From Desmonostoc geniculatum HA4340-LM1 (GTDB taxonomy: Bacteria; Cyanobacteriota; Cyanobacteriia; Cyanobacteriales; Nostocaceae): a DNA stretch of 55,059 nt. The notes below the pieces were generated by a model. It saw nothing but the letters and a program-made list of their open reading frames with translations. It ran no database searches and was not told the DNA's origin. The stretch covers positions 1 to 55,059 of the forward strand of contig JAHHHB010000039.1 in NCBI GenBank assembly GCA_019359545.1, in the 5' to 3' direction. Numbering within the stretch: the stretch's first letter is position 1; each line of letters begins with the position of its first letter. Below, piece by piece: positions 1 to 8,466 of this stretch. Position numbers and translations under genes: made by a program.

Positions 1-377
1 TTACTCCTCATACATCTTTTCCTTTATCAACCTACGGTTGATGATGGTCAAAGATGCAATCGTCGTAACCCGCTATCCATCCCTACCTTGCTTCGCTGAA
101 GGTAGGGACTTTCGCGTTATGTTAAAACTGCTCCGGGAGGGCATTTACCCTAGCAGCAAATAGTTAAATCGGATCAATAATAAAAGTTTTGTGAAGAAAA
201 ACTTAATTTTTTCTTATTTTTTTATATTATGTATATTAATATAACATGATTTGATTATACCAGTATAGCTAAAATTAGTATATTATAATTTTTGACTGCA
301 TTATTATATAACTCAACTTTCTATTCATCTCACAATTCATCTGGCAACTATTGACTTGCAACTTAAGATAATGATGG
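1..377. other. Intergenic left edge with a hairpin
   Basis: No gene is supported here. A 10-bp perfect stem (TCCCTACCTT / AAGGTAGGGA, positions 80-89 and 99-108) surrounds a 9-nt loop. On the minus strand a purine-rich GAGGAG lies at the extreme left edge, so a minus-strand gene may begin just outside the window. Positions 180-370 are very AT-rich and form the upstream region of the response regulator gene. Confidence 0.5.
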
Positions 378-806
378 ATGGCAATGACAGCACAATTACT
401 GAATATAAATCAACAGTTTGGGTCAAATCAAGCTAGGCGAATTTTATTAATCGAAGACCACGATCTCAATAGAATGTTGCTCAGTGACTACCTGAATTAT
501 TGTGGGTACGATGTCCAAAGTTTATCGGAAGGTTCTAGTTTTTTCTCAACTATCGAGAAATTCCAGCCAGATTTAATGTTACTCGACTTGAAATTGCCAG
601 ATATTGACGGTTACTCGCTCTTAAAACAAGTCCAACAAAAACCTGATTTGTCAAAAATACCTATTATCGTGGTTTCAGCCTTTGCTTTTAAAGCCGATCG
701 AGAACTAGCTCTAAGTTTGGGGGCACGTCACTATTTTGTTAAACCTCTAAAACTCAAGGATCTGATCCTGACAATTGAACAAGAGTTTAGTTATCGCCAC
801 AGATAG
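378..806 (+). CDS. Orphan response regulator, receiver domain only
   Basis: The product is a 142-residue CheY-like receiver, a cytoplasmic signalling protein that accepts phosphate from a histidine kinase. Residues 21-137 carry the fold: acidic pocket E26-D27, phospho-acceptor D70 in LLDLKLPD, switch S100 and the invariant K122 in the VKP motif. After K122 there is only the last receiver helix, so there is no DNA-binding or enzymatic output domain and it must act through protein contacts. The first ~20 residues are an unconserved leader. The start is uncertain because ATG triplets lie at 371, 374, 378 and 384. No kinase gene lies nearby, so its partner is unknown. Confidence 0.88.
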   Translation: MAMTAQLLNINQQFGSNQARRILLIEDHDLNRMLLSDYLNYCGYDVQSLSEGSSFFSTIEKFQPDLMLLDLKLPDIDGYSLLKQVQQKPDLSKIPIIVVSAFAFKADRELALSLGARHYFVKPLKLKDLILTIEQEFSYRHR

Positions 807-827
807 AGTTTTCTACTAAAAATATAT

Positions 828-1007
828 TTATTCTGCTTTTTGCTCAGCAATGAACTCTTCAACACGCTGACTGAGATTTTGCACAGAATTGCCAATTTTT
901 GAAATTTTACTTTGTACCTCTGCTAACAATAAAACTGTTGCTTGCAGCTCATTGAGCGTTTCTGCCATAGCCTCACGGTACTGGGCTTCAAAATCTTGCA
1001 GATTCAT
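828..1007 (-). CDS. Small coiled-coil protein, hypothetical
   Basis: This is a complete 59-codon reading frame from ATG at 1007 to TAA at 828. The protein starts MNLQDFEAQYREAMAETLN and ends IAEQKAE. It is almost entirely helical, with heptad spacing of Leu, Ile and Val, many Glu and Gln and no Pro, as expected of a short coiled coil. It converges on the response regulator gene, with only 21 bp between the two stop codons. I do not recognise a family. A role as adaptor or oligomerisation peptide is possible but not shown. Codon use looks coding and HIP1-free. Confidence 0.55.
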   Translation of the reverse strand: MNLQDFEAQYREAMAETLNELQATVLLLAEVQSKISKIGNSVQNLSQRVEEFIAEQKAE

Positions 1008-1077
1008 AATTTAATTTTTTTAATTATTAAAATAGTTATATTTTCAATAATAACAATAAAATTAACTGACTAAATCT

Positions 1078-1242
1078 GTTAACTCACATCTTGCACCAAT
1101 AAAAATTGATTGAATTTGATTACTCAGTAAAAAAGTAAAATCCCTGATTTAGCGATAAAATCCAATAAAAATCAGGTAGCTTTATCGGACATCTTTTTAC
1201 TTTATCAGGGGTTGTACGGTGAGGTGCAAGATCTGAGTTAAC
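1078..1242. mobile_element. MITE-like element with 20-bp terminal inverted repeats
   Basis: The ends GTTAACTCACATCTTGCACC (1078-1097) and its near-perfect reverse complement (1223-1242, 19 of 20 bases match) enclose 125 bp of non-coding AT-rich DNA. The total length is 165 bp and no ORF is inside. This fits a non-autonomous element mobilised by a transposase in trans. No convincing target-site duplication was seen. Confidence 0.6.
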
Positions 1243-1609
1243 TCACTTAATATGAAAAATTCAATAAATTAGTGAATTTAATGATAAATATGTAAAGTTA
1301 ATACTGTCAATAAATTAAAATAGTTTTCTCTAAAAAAATATAATTTCAAATAATAAAACATCATAAGTTTAAAATATTAAGTAAAAACACAAAAAGTTTA
1401 CTTTTTATTCTGACAACTGCTGACGATTAAAGTTGCAGCTACGCAAACTCAGTTTAAGTCTGAGTTCTGGGTGGAGGAAACTTGCCAAGAGACTGCTCTA
1501 TGTTCGGACTAAAAGCTTAGTTACCGTATATTTACTTGATAATACTTTGTTAAATCGGCAAGAAAAAATTATTTTTCTTAAAATAGAGAAAGATTACTTA
1601 ATTTTAGTT

Positions 1610-3508
1610 GTGACAATATCGACTCAAATATTACCACTGGTTAAAGAGCCAGAACGACTGGAAAATCGGTTAGCGGAAATTCCACCGGAACCGGGAGTTT
1701 ATTTCATGCGGGACAAGAGCGATCGCATTATATATATAGGTAAATCACGTAAGTTGCGATCGCGCGTGCGTTCCTATTTCCGGGACGGGTACAACAAAAG
1801 TGAACGCATCGCCACGATGGTAAAATTGGTGACAGAAATTGAATTTATCGTCACTGATACTGAAGCAGAAGCATTGGCGCTGGAAGCGAACTTAATCAAG
1901 CAGCACCAGCCATATTTTAACGTGCTGCTCAAAGATGATAAAAAATACCCGTATCTCTGCATCACATGGTCGGAAAATTATCCACGGATTTTTATCACCC
2001 GAAAACGCCAATTAGGCAAAGAAAAGGATAAATTTTATGGACCTTATACTGATGCTGGTCTGTTGCGAGAAATTTTACGTTTGTGTAAGCGCATCTTTCC
2101 ACAGCGACAACGACCTCAACCGCTTTTCAAAGACCGTCCTTGTCTGAATTACGATTTAGGGCGTTGTCCAGGTGTGTGTCAAAAGCTAATTTCACCAGAA
2201 GAATATCGCAAAATTGTGCAAAAAATAGCGATGGTCTTCCAAGGTCGGACTCAAGAACTAATTGATATTTTGACCCAACAGATGAACGCTGCTGCTGAAG
2301 ACTTGAATTTTGAGTCAGCCGCGCGAATTCGCGATCAAATTTCTGGGTTAAAGTCGCTGACAGCCGACCAAAAAGTGTCTTTACCAGATGATACAGTTTC
2401 ACGGGATGCCATCGCCCTAGCAGCCGACGTCCAACACGCCTGCATTCAATTATTTCAGATTCGCGCTGGGCAATTGGTGGGACGCTTGGCGTTTGTGGCG
2501 GATGCTCACGCAGAACCAGGAGCGATTTTACAACGAGCTTTAGAAGAACATTACCAAACTGCTGATTCAGTGGAAATACCGATAGAAATTTTGGTGCAGC
2601 ATGAATTACCGGATGCAGAAATATTGGCAGATGTCTTAACTGAACGTAAAGGTAGAAAAGTGACGATTTTGACTCCTTTGCGGCAAACTAAGGCAGAATT
2701 AATCGAGATGGTAGAGCGAAATGCCCAGTATGAATTGCAAAGAATGCAAAAATTAGGCGATGTCTCCGACGGGCTACGCCAACGCAATCACCAAGCAATG
2801 CAAGATTTAGCGGCTATTCTGGATTTACCAGATGTACCTCACCGCATCGAAGGTTATGATATTTCCCACATTCAAGGCTCAAATGCTGTAGCTTCCCAAG
2901 TCGTGTTCATCGACGGGTTACCCGCCAAGCAGCACTATCGCCACTACAAAATTAAAAATCCCACAGTCACAGCCGGACATTCAGATGATTTTGCAAGTCT
3001 GGCTGAAGTTATCCAGCGTCGGTTTCGCAAGTATACCGAAGATCAGCAATTAGCACGTTTGGGTAATCCTGATTGGCCCGATTTAATTATGATTGATGGC
3101 GGTAAGGGTCAATTATCTTCAGTTGTTGCTGTTTTACAAGAAATGAATTTGTTAGAAGACTTGCGAGTTGTGAGTTTAGCGAAACAGCGAGAAGAGATTT
3201 TTTTACCGGGAGAATCTCAACCGTTGACGACTGACGCAGAACAACCAGGGGTACAGCTATTGCGGCGACTGCGGGACGAAGCGCATCGGTTTGCAGTGAC
3301 TTTCCATCGTCAGCAACGCAGTGATAAATTAAAGCGATCGCGTTTAGATGAAATTCCTGGTTTAGGACATCATCGACAAAAGCAACTACTAGGGCATTTT
3401 CGGTCAGTTGATTATATTCGACAAGCAACAACCGCCCAACTCGCTGAAGTTCCCGGAATCGGACCACGTTTGGCTCAAGAAATTTACGATTATTTTCATC
3501 CGTCTTGA
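1610..3508 (+). CDS. uvrC: UvrABC excinuclease subunit C
   Basis: UvrC makes the dual incisions around bulky DNA lesions in nucleotide excision repair after UvrA2B damage recognition. I place the start at the GTG at 1610 (632 residues), because family similarity begins just after it ([15 protein letters not shown]). The open frame continues upstream to an ATG at 1433, but those 59 residues are basic and unlike the family. Visible domains are an N-terminal GIY-YIG nuclease (GVYFMRDK ... IYIGKS ... LRSRVRSYF), a central UvrB-interacting UVR segment ([20 protein letters not shown]), an RNase H-like C-terminal nuclease ([17 protein letters not shown]) and a tandem helix-hairpin-helix at the end ([20 protein letters not shown]). 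The length matches cyanobacterial UvrC. Confidence 0.95.
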   Translation: MTISTQILPLVKEPERLENRLAEIPPEPGVYFMRDKSDRIIYIGKSRKLRSRVRSYFRDGYNKSERIATMVKLVTEIEFIVTDTEAEALALEANLIKQHQPYFNVLLKDDKKYPYLCITWSENYPRIFITRKRQLGKEKDKFYGPYTDAGLLREILRLCKRIFPQRQRPQPLFKDRPCLNYDLGRCPGVCQKLISPEEYRKIVQKIAMVFQGRTQELIDILTQQMNAAAEDLNFESAARIRDQISGLKSLTADQKVSLPDDTVSRDAIALAADVQHACIQLFQIRAGQLVGRLAFVADAHAEPGAILQRALEEHYQTADSVEIPIEILVQHELPDAEILADVLTERKGRKVTILTPLRQTKAELIEMVERNAQYELQRMQKLGDVSDGLRQRNHQAMQDLAAILDLPDVPHRIEGYDISHIQGSNAVASQVVFIDGLPAKQHYRHYKIKNPTVTAGHSDDFASLAEVIQRRFRKYTEDQQLARLGNPDWPDLIMIDGGKGQLSSVVAVLQEMNLLEDLRVVSLAKQREEIFLPGESQPLTTDAEQPGVQLLRRLRDEAHRFAVTFHRQQRSDKLKRSRLDEIPGLGHHRQKQLLGHFRSVDYIRQATTAQLAEVPGIGPRLAQEIYDYFHPS

Positions 3509-4276
3509 TATGAGCCAAACAATTTTGGATTTTAAATTTTGGATTTTAGATTAACCCCATACCTTTTTGTTATGGTTGCCATTATTACTTTCCAATATTT
3601 TTGAGTTATTTAATAGAGGAAATGATCGCTGGGGATGTCCACAATTTTGTAAAGTATTTTCAAAATGCGTTTCAAACGCTCTCTTATCACCGTTTTCATC
3701 TACATAACGCACTTTGAAAAGGATTTCTGCTACCAGCCCTAAATTTCAGAACACCAGCAGTGGTGAGGGCTTGCTCAAAGCGGCACTACTGAACAAATTG
3801 CTAACAACGATGGCGAACTGGTGGAGGTTGGGGATGCCAAAGCGATCGCTCTCCATGAATTGAAACGGAGTAATAAATCTTATCAGTAAATATTAACTAA
3901 ATCTTAAGAGAGAGATTTTGTAACCAAAGATACAGTAATTTCTGAGTTTTAATTTTTGAATACAAGAACGGCTTTTTTTGTATTCGTCTAAAATGACTAT
4001 AAATAAGGCTCTCTCAACGCATTAACCATAGGGATCACTAAATCTCTAAGCAAAATTTATTAAAAAATTAATTTATGTATCTAAAGTAGGAGGGTAAAAT
4101 CACGTAAATTTGAGGATAATAGATTAAAGATATCCAAAATTTTTCAAACCTGAAATTTTGTTTAAAATAATCAGCCAATTTCACGGCAGTTTGTTAAGTT
4201 AGGTCGAACCAGAATTTTTCCTGGTTTAACTAACAATTTTACCAAATACAAAATAATTAGAACCAGGGGTTTTCCA
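3509..4276. other. Intergenic region with a possible gene remnant
   Basis: There is no intact gene in this stretch. Just after uvrC lies an imperfect tandem of the TTTTGGATTTTA type (about 3523-3553). Around 3770-3889 one frame reads as about 40 in-frame codons ending LHELKRSNKSYQ and a stop, with a HIP1 site inside. It opens directly after another stop and has no start, so it is at best a decayed 3' end of an unknown gene. The rest (3900-4260) is AT-rich. Confidence 0.35.
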
Positions 4277-4456
4277 ATGCAGACAGTACAAAAAATTTAC
4301 TGCCCAAATTGTGGTAGTCAAGCTGAGCGTTATTATATTACTGATAGTCAATTAACTCGGACACAATGCCCAAGTTGTGATTACTTGATGATTAGTTGCA
4401 CTCGCACTGGCAAAGTAATTGAGGCTTATGCCCCAGGAATTCTTGCAAGAAGATAA
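4277..4456 (+). CDS. Small zinc-ribbon protein
   Basis: This is a complete 59-residue reading frame starting ATG CAG ACA and ending TAA. Two CxxC knuckles, YCPNCG (C9, C12) and QCPSCD (C31, C34), are spaced like a rubredoxin-type or treble-clef zinc ribbon. The sequence resembles short conserved cyanobacterial proteins sometimes mis-named after PriA because of the zinc ribbon. There is no helicase domain, so I do not adopt that name. It is convergent with the phosphoribosyltransferase gene, 9 bp between stops. The function is unknown; nucleic-acid or protein binding is an inference from the fold. Confidence 0.72.
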   Translation: MQTVQKIYCPNCGSQAERYYITDSQLTRTQCPSCDYLMISCTRTGKVIEAYAPGILARR

Positions 4457-4465
4457 AAATAAAAA

Positions 4466-5164
4466 TTAGTCGCACGAATCAGTGTTGCCGATTGTTTTTT
4501 GTTTCTGGAGATATGCGAGAACTTCTAATGTATCTACTTGGGGAAATTGTGCGTAAAAGTTACTCACACTCCAGAAAGGTTCCGGTGTCTTCAAGACAAC
4601 AATGCGATCGCCCCATTGATTCAACCAGGGCAGCAATTTTTGTGGCGCCACTGGGGTACATAGCCAAATTGCTGCCGGAGAAAGGGCTTTGATGGCAGTA
4701 GCAGCAACTGCCATAGTCATACCTGTGGCAATGCCATCATCAACTAAAATCGCTGTAGCATTCTCTGTATTCACCTGGGGACAACCAGAAATTAATTGCT
4801 CCTCTAAAGACTTAGCTTGCTCAATAGCTTTATTTAAAGCCCCTTCTCGCCACCGCGCATCATGTTTGGGGCGAAATAACTTTTGCTCAGTCCAAAGAAC
4901 ATTTCCAGAACTAGTAACTGCACCAATGGCTAACTCTGGGTTTTCTGGATGGCTAATTTTTTTGGCTACAACTATCGTTAACAGACAACCCAAAAGACGT
5001 GCTATTGGTGCTGCCACTGGTACGCCACCTCTTGGCAAAGCATAGACAATTGGTACAGGCTTTACCCCAGAATCAATGGTTTGCTGAGTCAAAAGCTCGT
5101 GAATTACTTGCGCCAACTCCTCACCCGCATGGATGCGATCGGCAAAAAGTGGGGTATATGACAT
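4466..5164 (-). CDS. Phosphoribosyltransferase family protein
   Basis: The product is a type I phosphoribosyltransferase of 232 residues. The PRPP-binding loop is clear: AILVDDGIATGMTM, two acidic residues followed by the TGxT turn. The N-terminal half holds YALPRGGVPVA and the VAKKISHPENPELAIGAV segment typical of the uncharacterised PRTase family that is sometimes fused to dienelactone hydrolases. The substrate base is not predictable. I choose the ATG at 5164 (MSYTPLFADR), because the family normally starts near 'PLFADR' and a GGGGGAAG purine tract precedes it. An ATG at 5179 would add five residues. Confidence 0.82.
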   Translation of the reverse strand: MSYTPLFADRIHAGEELAQVIHELLTQQTIDSGVKPVPIVYALPRGGVPVAAPIARLLGCLLTIVVAKKISHPENPELAIGAVTSSGNVLWTEQKLFRPKHDARWREGALNKAIEQAKSLEEQLISGCPQVNTENATAILVDDGIATGMTMAVAATAIKALSPAAIWLCTPVAPQKLLPWLNQWGDRIVVLKTPEPFWSVSNFYAQFPQVDTLEVLAYLQKQKTIGNTDSCD

Positions 5165-5365
5165 GGCTTCCCCCAACATCTCAGGACGGCACTGCTTTTA
5201 TCATGACTGAATTTTGTCTCAAATTAACTGATAAAATAAGATTTGTATAAATAATAAGTATTCAGTAAAACTCTATTTGGGAAGTCTATTTCTGATCGCT
5301 GTCCAACCAAAGACATATTTGAATCAGATAAGACTGCTGGTGCTGATACCAAAATTGTAATTTTC

Positions 5366-7120
5366 ATGAGCAGCGAAAACCAACTCAGCCTCTTCGACGA
5401 CTCAAACTTTAACCAACAAGAACTTATTCCCACAGACCCTAAAATTCCTATCCCTCCGGGAACCTATTCGACTATGACAGAGTTAGCGCAGCATTGCGAT
5501 CGCTGTCACCGATGTGTACTTGGAAACACTCGTACTCATGCCGTCGTCGGACGCGGTAACCTCAAAGCACCAATAATGGTTGTAGGAGAAGCCCCTGGCC
5601 AAAATGAAGACGAAACGGGTTTACCATTTGTAGGCAAATCAGGACAGTTGCTAGAGAAAATTCTGGCATCTGTGAATTTGAGTACTGACCAAGATGTATA
5701 CATTGCCAATATCAATAAATGTCTCGGTGGCTATACGAGAATCATCACAGAAGAAGGTTCTAAACGACTTAACTGGATTGTCAAAAATCAGTGGTCAGGT
5801 AAAGTGTTGAGTGTTGATTCTAATGGCAGCTTGGTTTGGAAACAAGTAACTGGTTGGTATCGGTCTAAGCTCGCAGGAAGGCAGCTTTACAAAGTCTTTT
5901 TTCCAGATGGTAAATGTAACAACAAAGGTGAAGTTGGGTATATTGCGACAGCAGATCATCAAGTACTTACCCGTAGAGGCTGGATTACCGTTGAAGAATT
6001 ACAAGGCGGTGATTTAGTTGCAACTGGTACACCTGCTCCTGGAAGCAGAGGGTTGCAAGTATTACTAGGGTCTTTACTTGGTGATGCTTGTATTAGTTCC
6101 AGTGGTCAGTTTTTGGAAAATCATAGTATTCAACAAGCAGCTTATTTAAAACTCAAAGCAAGAGTATTAAATGGTTTTCGACCACAGGTAAAAGAATATC
6201 TAGCCAAGTCACAAAATGGCAAAACTTATCAATCTCTGAGCATGGGACTGGCAAAAACTTATTATTTGCACGACCTACGCGAGGAATGGTATCCCAATAA
6301 TAAAAAAGATTTTCCCATAACAGCACTAGAAAAACTAGACAACTTTGGGTTAGCTATTTGGTACATGGATGATGGTTATTGGCGAAGAAAGACCAAAGAT
6401 GGGCAAATAAGAAAAAGTATTGATGTTGAAATTGCTCTAGGAAACATCACACCAGAAACGGCTCAAAAAGTTGTTAAATATTTTGAGACTCAAGGTTACA
6501 GAACATACGCAGTTTTTAAGTCTACTTGGAGACTATTTTTTAGATATGGTGAAGGCATTCGCTTTTTAGAAAATATTGCTGAATACATTCCTGCCTCTAT
6601 GCGATATAAATTGCCAGAGGAACTGCATAGTATTCCCTTTAACATAGAAGTTTATCAAGAAGAAGCAGTTGTCACGTACTGGAAACCAGTTATTAAAAAA
6701 CTATTACCACCAAAGCCAGATTTTGACGTAGTTTACTGTATTGATGTTGAAGACACAGCCAATTTTGTTACACCCGCAGGTGTTGTACATAATTGCCGCC
6801 CACCTGAGAATCGTGTGCCTACTACACAAGAAATGACGGCTTGCAAGCCCTACTTACTAGAACAAATTCGCCTAGTTGACCCGAAAATCATTCTGTTAAC
6901 GGGTGCAACTGCCCTCAAAAGTTTGACTGGCGATAAGCGGGCGATTACGAAAATTCGCGGACAGTGGCTAGAGTGGGAAGGACGTTTGTGTATGCCAATT
7001 TTTCATCCTTCTTATTTGTTGCGTAACCCTTCTAAAGAAAGAGGTGCGCCTAAATGGTTGATGTGGCAGGATATCCAAGCAGTGCGTGCCAAGTTAGACG
7101 AAATCAGAAAAGACACCTGA
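5366..7120 (+). CDS. Family-4 uracil-DNA glycosylase precursor containing an intein
   Basis: This single 584-codon frame encodes a uracil-DNA glycosylase of the [4Fe-4S] family 4, interrupted by a protein intron. Extein residues 1-118 and 477-584 together give a 226-residue enzyme. It removes uracil from DNA in base-excision repair. Visible host motifs are GEAPGQNEDETGLPFVG (74-90), the NINK/CRPPENR junction (115-118 and 477-483) and HPSYLLR (547-553). The predicted cluster ligands are two Cys from C44/C47/C50, plus C477 in KCRPP and C493 in TACKPYL. The intein (C119-N476) lies exactly before C477. The N-terminal ~35 residues resemble a family linker (LSLFDD). Removal of the 358 intein residues restores a contiguous family motif. 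Confidence 0.93.
   Translation: MSSENQLSLFDDSNFNQQELIPTDPKIPIPPGTYSTMTELAQHCDRCHRCVLGNTRTHAVVGRGNLKAPIMVVGEAPGQNEDETGLPFVGKSGQLLEKILASVNLSTDQDVYIANINKCLGGYTRIITEEGSKRLNWIVKNQWSGKVLSVDSNGSLVWKQVTGWYRSKLAGRQLYKVFFPDGKCNNKGEVGYIATADHQVLTRRGWITVEELQGGDLVATGTPAPGSRGLQVLLGSLLGDACISSSGQFLENHSIQQAAYLKLKARVLNGFRPQVKEYLAKSQNGKTYQSLSMGLAKTYYLHDLREEWYPNNKKDFPITALEKLDNFGLAIWYMDDGYWRRKTKDGQIRKSIDVEIALGNITPETAQKVVKYFETQGYRTYAVFKSTWRLFFRYGEGIRFLENIAEYIPASMRYKLPEELHSIPFNIEVYQEEAVVTYWKPVIKKLLPPKPDFDVVYCIDVEDTANFVTPAGVVHNCRPPENRVPTTQEMTACKPYLLEQIRLVDPKIILLTGATALKSLTGDKRAITKIRGQWLEWEGRLCMPIFHPSYLLRNPSKERGAPKWLMWQDIQAVRAKLDEIRKDT
5720..6793 (+). mobile_element. Intein with LAGLIDADG homing endonuclease, inserted in UDG
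   Basis: The intein is 358 residues (C119 to N476 of the precursor). Splicing blocks are all present: Cys1 in CLGGYTRI (block A), T195 and H198 of TADH (block B), block F VYCIDVEDTANF, and the terminal HN followed by Cys+1 (block G). Between B and F lies a two-motif LAGLIDADG endonuclease: LLGSLLGDA (about 233-241) and LAIWYMDDGY (about 329-338), with acidic residues D240 and D335/D336 intact. The element should therefore be able both to splice and to home. Codon use is AT-richer and HIP1-free compared with the flanks, which supports acquisition. Block F has Cys458 where Asp is usual. Confidence 0.93.
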
Positions 7121-7391
7121 TGAAACTGGATTTATACCAGACTTTTTTCAGTAGAGAATCCTGTTGTTGCCTTTTCCAGTCACAGTAAGACCAATAAATT
7201 ACAAAGTTGCTGAAAATTTATAGATTCATTCTAAGTTAAAGATTATACATTTATTGCGTATATTTTGAGTGACAATTAAATAGTACCTTTCAAGCTTCAT
7301 GAAATCCGGAAAAATGGTTGACACGACTGAAGTTATACTCGGATTTTCGTCAGCCTATTAATCTTGAGAAGATTAGCACAGGAGAGGAACT

Positions 7392-7769
7392 ATGTGGAGC
7401 TTGATCGTATTTTCACTGATTGTCCTGGGCTTTATAGCTCTCATCAAAGGTGCTGCTTCACCCACTAAAAAGAATTCCCATAAAAGCAGTAGAAGCTACT
7501 TTGGTAATTCTTCTAGTAATAGCACCAGTAGTTCATCTGTTGGTGATGCTCAGATATATAACCCTAGTAGTGACTATAACTTTAATAGCAGTAACTACAA
7601 CTCCAATAGTAGCTATGATTCCGGCAGTACTAGCTATGATTCCGGCAGTAGTAGCTGCGACTCTGGCAGTAGTAGCTATGATTCCGGCAGTAGTAGCTGC
7701 GACTCTGGCAGCAGTAGCTATGATTCCGGCAGTAGTAGCTGTGACTCTGGCAGCAGTAGCTTTGACTAA
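7392..7769 (+). CDS. Small membrane-anchored Ser-rich heptad-repeat protein
   Basis: The protein has 125 residues. Residues 1-22 form one hydrophobic helix (SLIVFSLIVLGFIALI), either a signal anchor or an uncleaved signal. Basic residues follow (TKKNSHKSSR), then a long Ser/Asn/Gly low-complexity tail. The last ~55 residues are seven 7-residue repeats of the form (Y/C)DSGSSS, with Tyr and Cys alternating between successive units, encoded by 21-bp DNA repeats (about 7614-7766). A good purine tract GGAGAGGAAC precedes the ATG. I do not recognise a family. The tail is predicted to be disordered; adhesion, metal binding or redox cross-linking through the Cys are guesses. Confidence 0.65.
   Translation: MWSLIVFSLIVLGFIALIKGAASPTKKNSHKSSRSYFGNSSSNSTSSSSVGDAQIYNPSSDYNFNSSNYNSNSSYDSGSTSYDSGSSSCDSGSSSYDSGSSSCDSGSSSYDSGSSSCDSGSSSFD
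7614..7766 (+). repeat. 21-bp tandem repeat, alternating Tyr and Cys variants
   Basis: Seven 21-bp units encode (Y/C)DSGSSS. The TATGATTCCGGC and TGCGACTCTGGC variants alternate, so the true unit is a 42-bp pair that has been amplified. The repeat lies wholly inside the preceding Ser-rich reading frame and is likely unstable in copy number. Confidence 0.85.
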
Positions 7770-7811
7770 ACTGAAAATTGGTAAAATTAAACCCCAGGCT
7801 TCATTGTTCGG

Positions 7812-7965
7812 TTACGCACACTTCCCGCCTGACAGTCTCGTAACCAAGCTTTAACTCCTTGAGCGATCGCATTATTACTACTATCCCTGCCACGGGATAG
7901 TGGCTGCTATCGTAGAATACGAACCAGTTTGAGAAAATATCATCACTAGACGCCAAGCACTTTTT
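7812..7965 (-). pseudogene. Duplicated, frameshifted 3' end of the 8467-9096 gene
   Basis: This block is a diverged copy of 8471-8623, the last ~50 codons of the exported hypothetical gene further along. It shares the TTACGCACACTTCCCGC start, the AACCAAGCTTTAACTCCTTGAG core, the HIP1 site and the CATCACTA(G/C)ACGCCAA end. Read on the minus strand, the copy loses the frame in the middle (one extra base), which creates TAG TAG TAA stops, so it cannot encode the protein. It has no 5' part. The DUF29 gene sits between the two copies. Confidence 0.78.
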
Positions 7966-7990
7966 CTAAGATACAAAGATAGAGTCCTAC

Positions 7991-8443
7991 TTATAAATAT
8001 GTAAATGGTGGCAAATAATCCACATCTAAAATTTGCTCAATGGTATAAGGACAACTTTGGGGGAAACAATTTAACCCACTTTTCTTTTTTGCTTGTCGTA
8101 ATGCATCAATGTAGACTTCCTCAAGGACTGTGAGCAGATAATTGTAGAGGTTTTTAGATTTGGTTAATTTCCTGAGTTCTACCCGAAAATTATCAATTTC
8201 TACTTCCCAATGATTTTTACAGTCAGGAAGACTCCAATGTTGATACAAAAGCAGATGTTTGAGAAGTTGCAGTAGATAACTTTCGAGCTTGTGTTTCTGT
8301 TCATTACCCAATGCTGCAATCTCCTCAATTAAATGCTCCCAATCAAGACGATCTAAATCTCGTTCTTGTAATTGTTTCAATGTAGTTTCTAACCACAATT
8401 GATAATCCTGTTCGTAGAGAATTTGAATGGGTATTTTTGACAT
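7991..8443 (-). CDS. DUF29 family protein
   Basis: The protein is 150 residues and matches the cyanobacterium-rich DUF29 family throughout. Signature segments are LYEQDYQLWLETTLKQL, DLDRLDWEHLIEEIAALG and the C-terminal PYTIEQILDVDYLP. The fold is all-helical and soluble. The biochemical function of DUF29 is unknown; members occur in many copies in Nostoc genomes, often in mobile-gene neighbourhoods. Here it lies between a complete gene and a broken copy of that gene's 3' end, which suggests that it arrived together with a duplication. The start ATG is preceded by AGGAGAACATTAA, a good ribosome-binding site. Confidence 0.85.
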   Translation of the reverse strand: MSKIPIQILYEQDYQLWLETTLKQLQERDLDRLDWEHLIEEIAALGNEQKHKLESYLLQLLKHLLLYQHWSLPDCKNHWEVEIDNFRVELRKLTKSKNLYNYLLTVLEEVYIDALRQAKKKSGLNCFPQSCPYTIEQILDVDYLPPFTYL

Positions 8444-8466
8444 TATTTAATGTTCTCCTAATTTAT

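Noticed and set aside
1433..1609. 59-codon N-terminal extension of UvrC from an upstream ATG
   Set aside because: The extension is basic, unlike the UvrC family, and the conserved protein begins just after a GTG at 1610.
7450..7854. 134-residue ORF overlapping the Ser-rich repeat protein
   Set aside because: It is the same 21-bp repeat read in another frame (Ala/Val/Met-rich) and ends inside the duplicated gene fragment, so it is a shadow.
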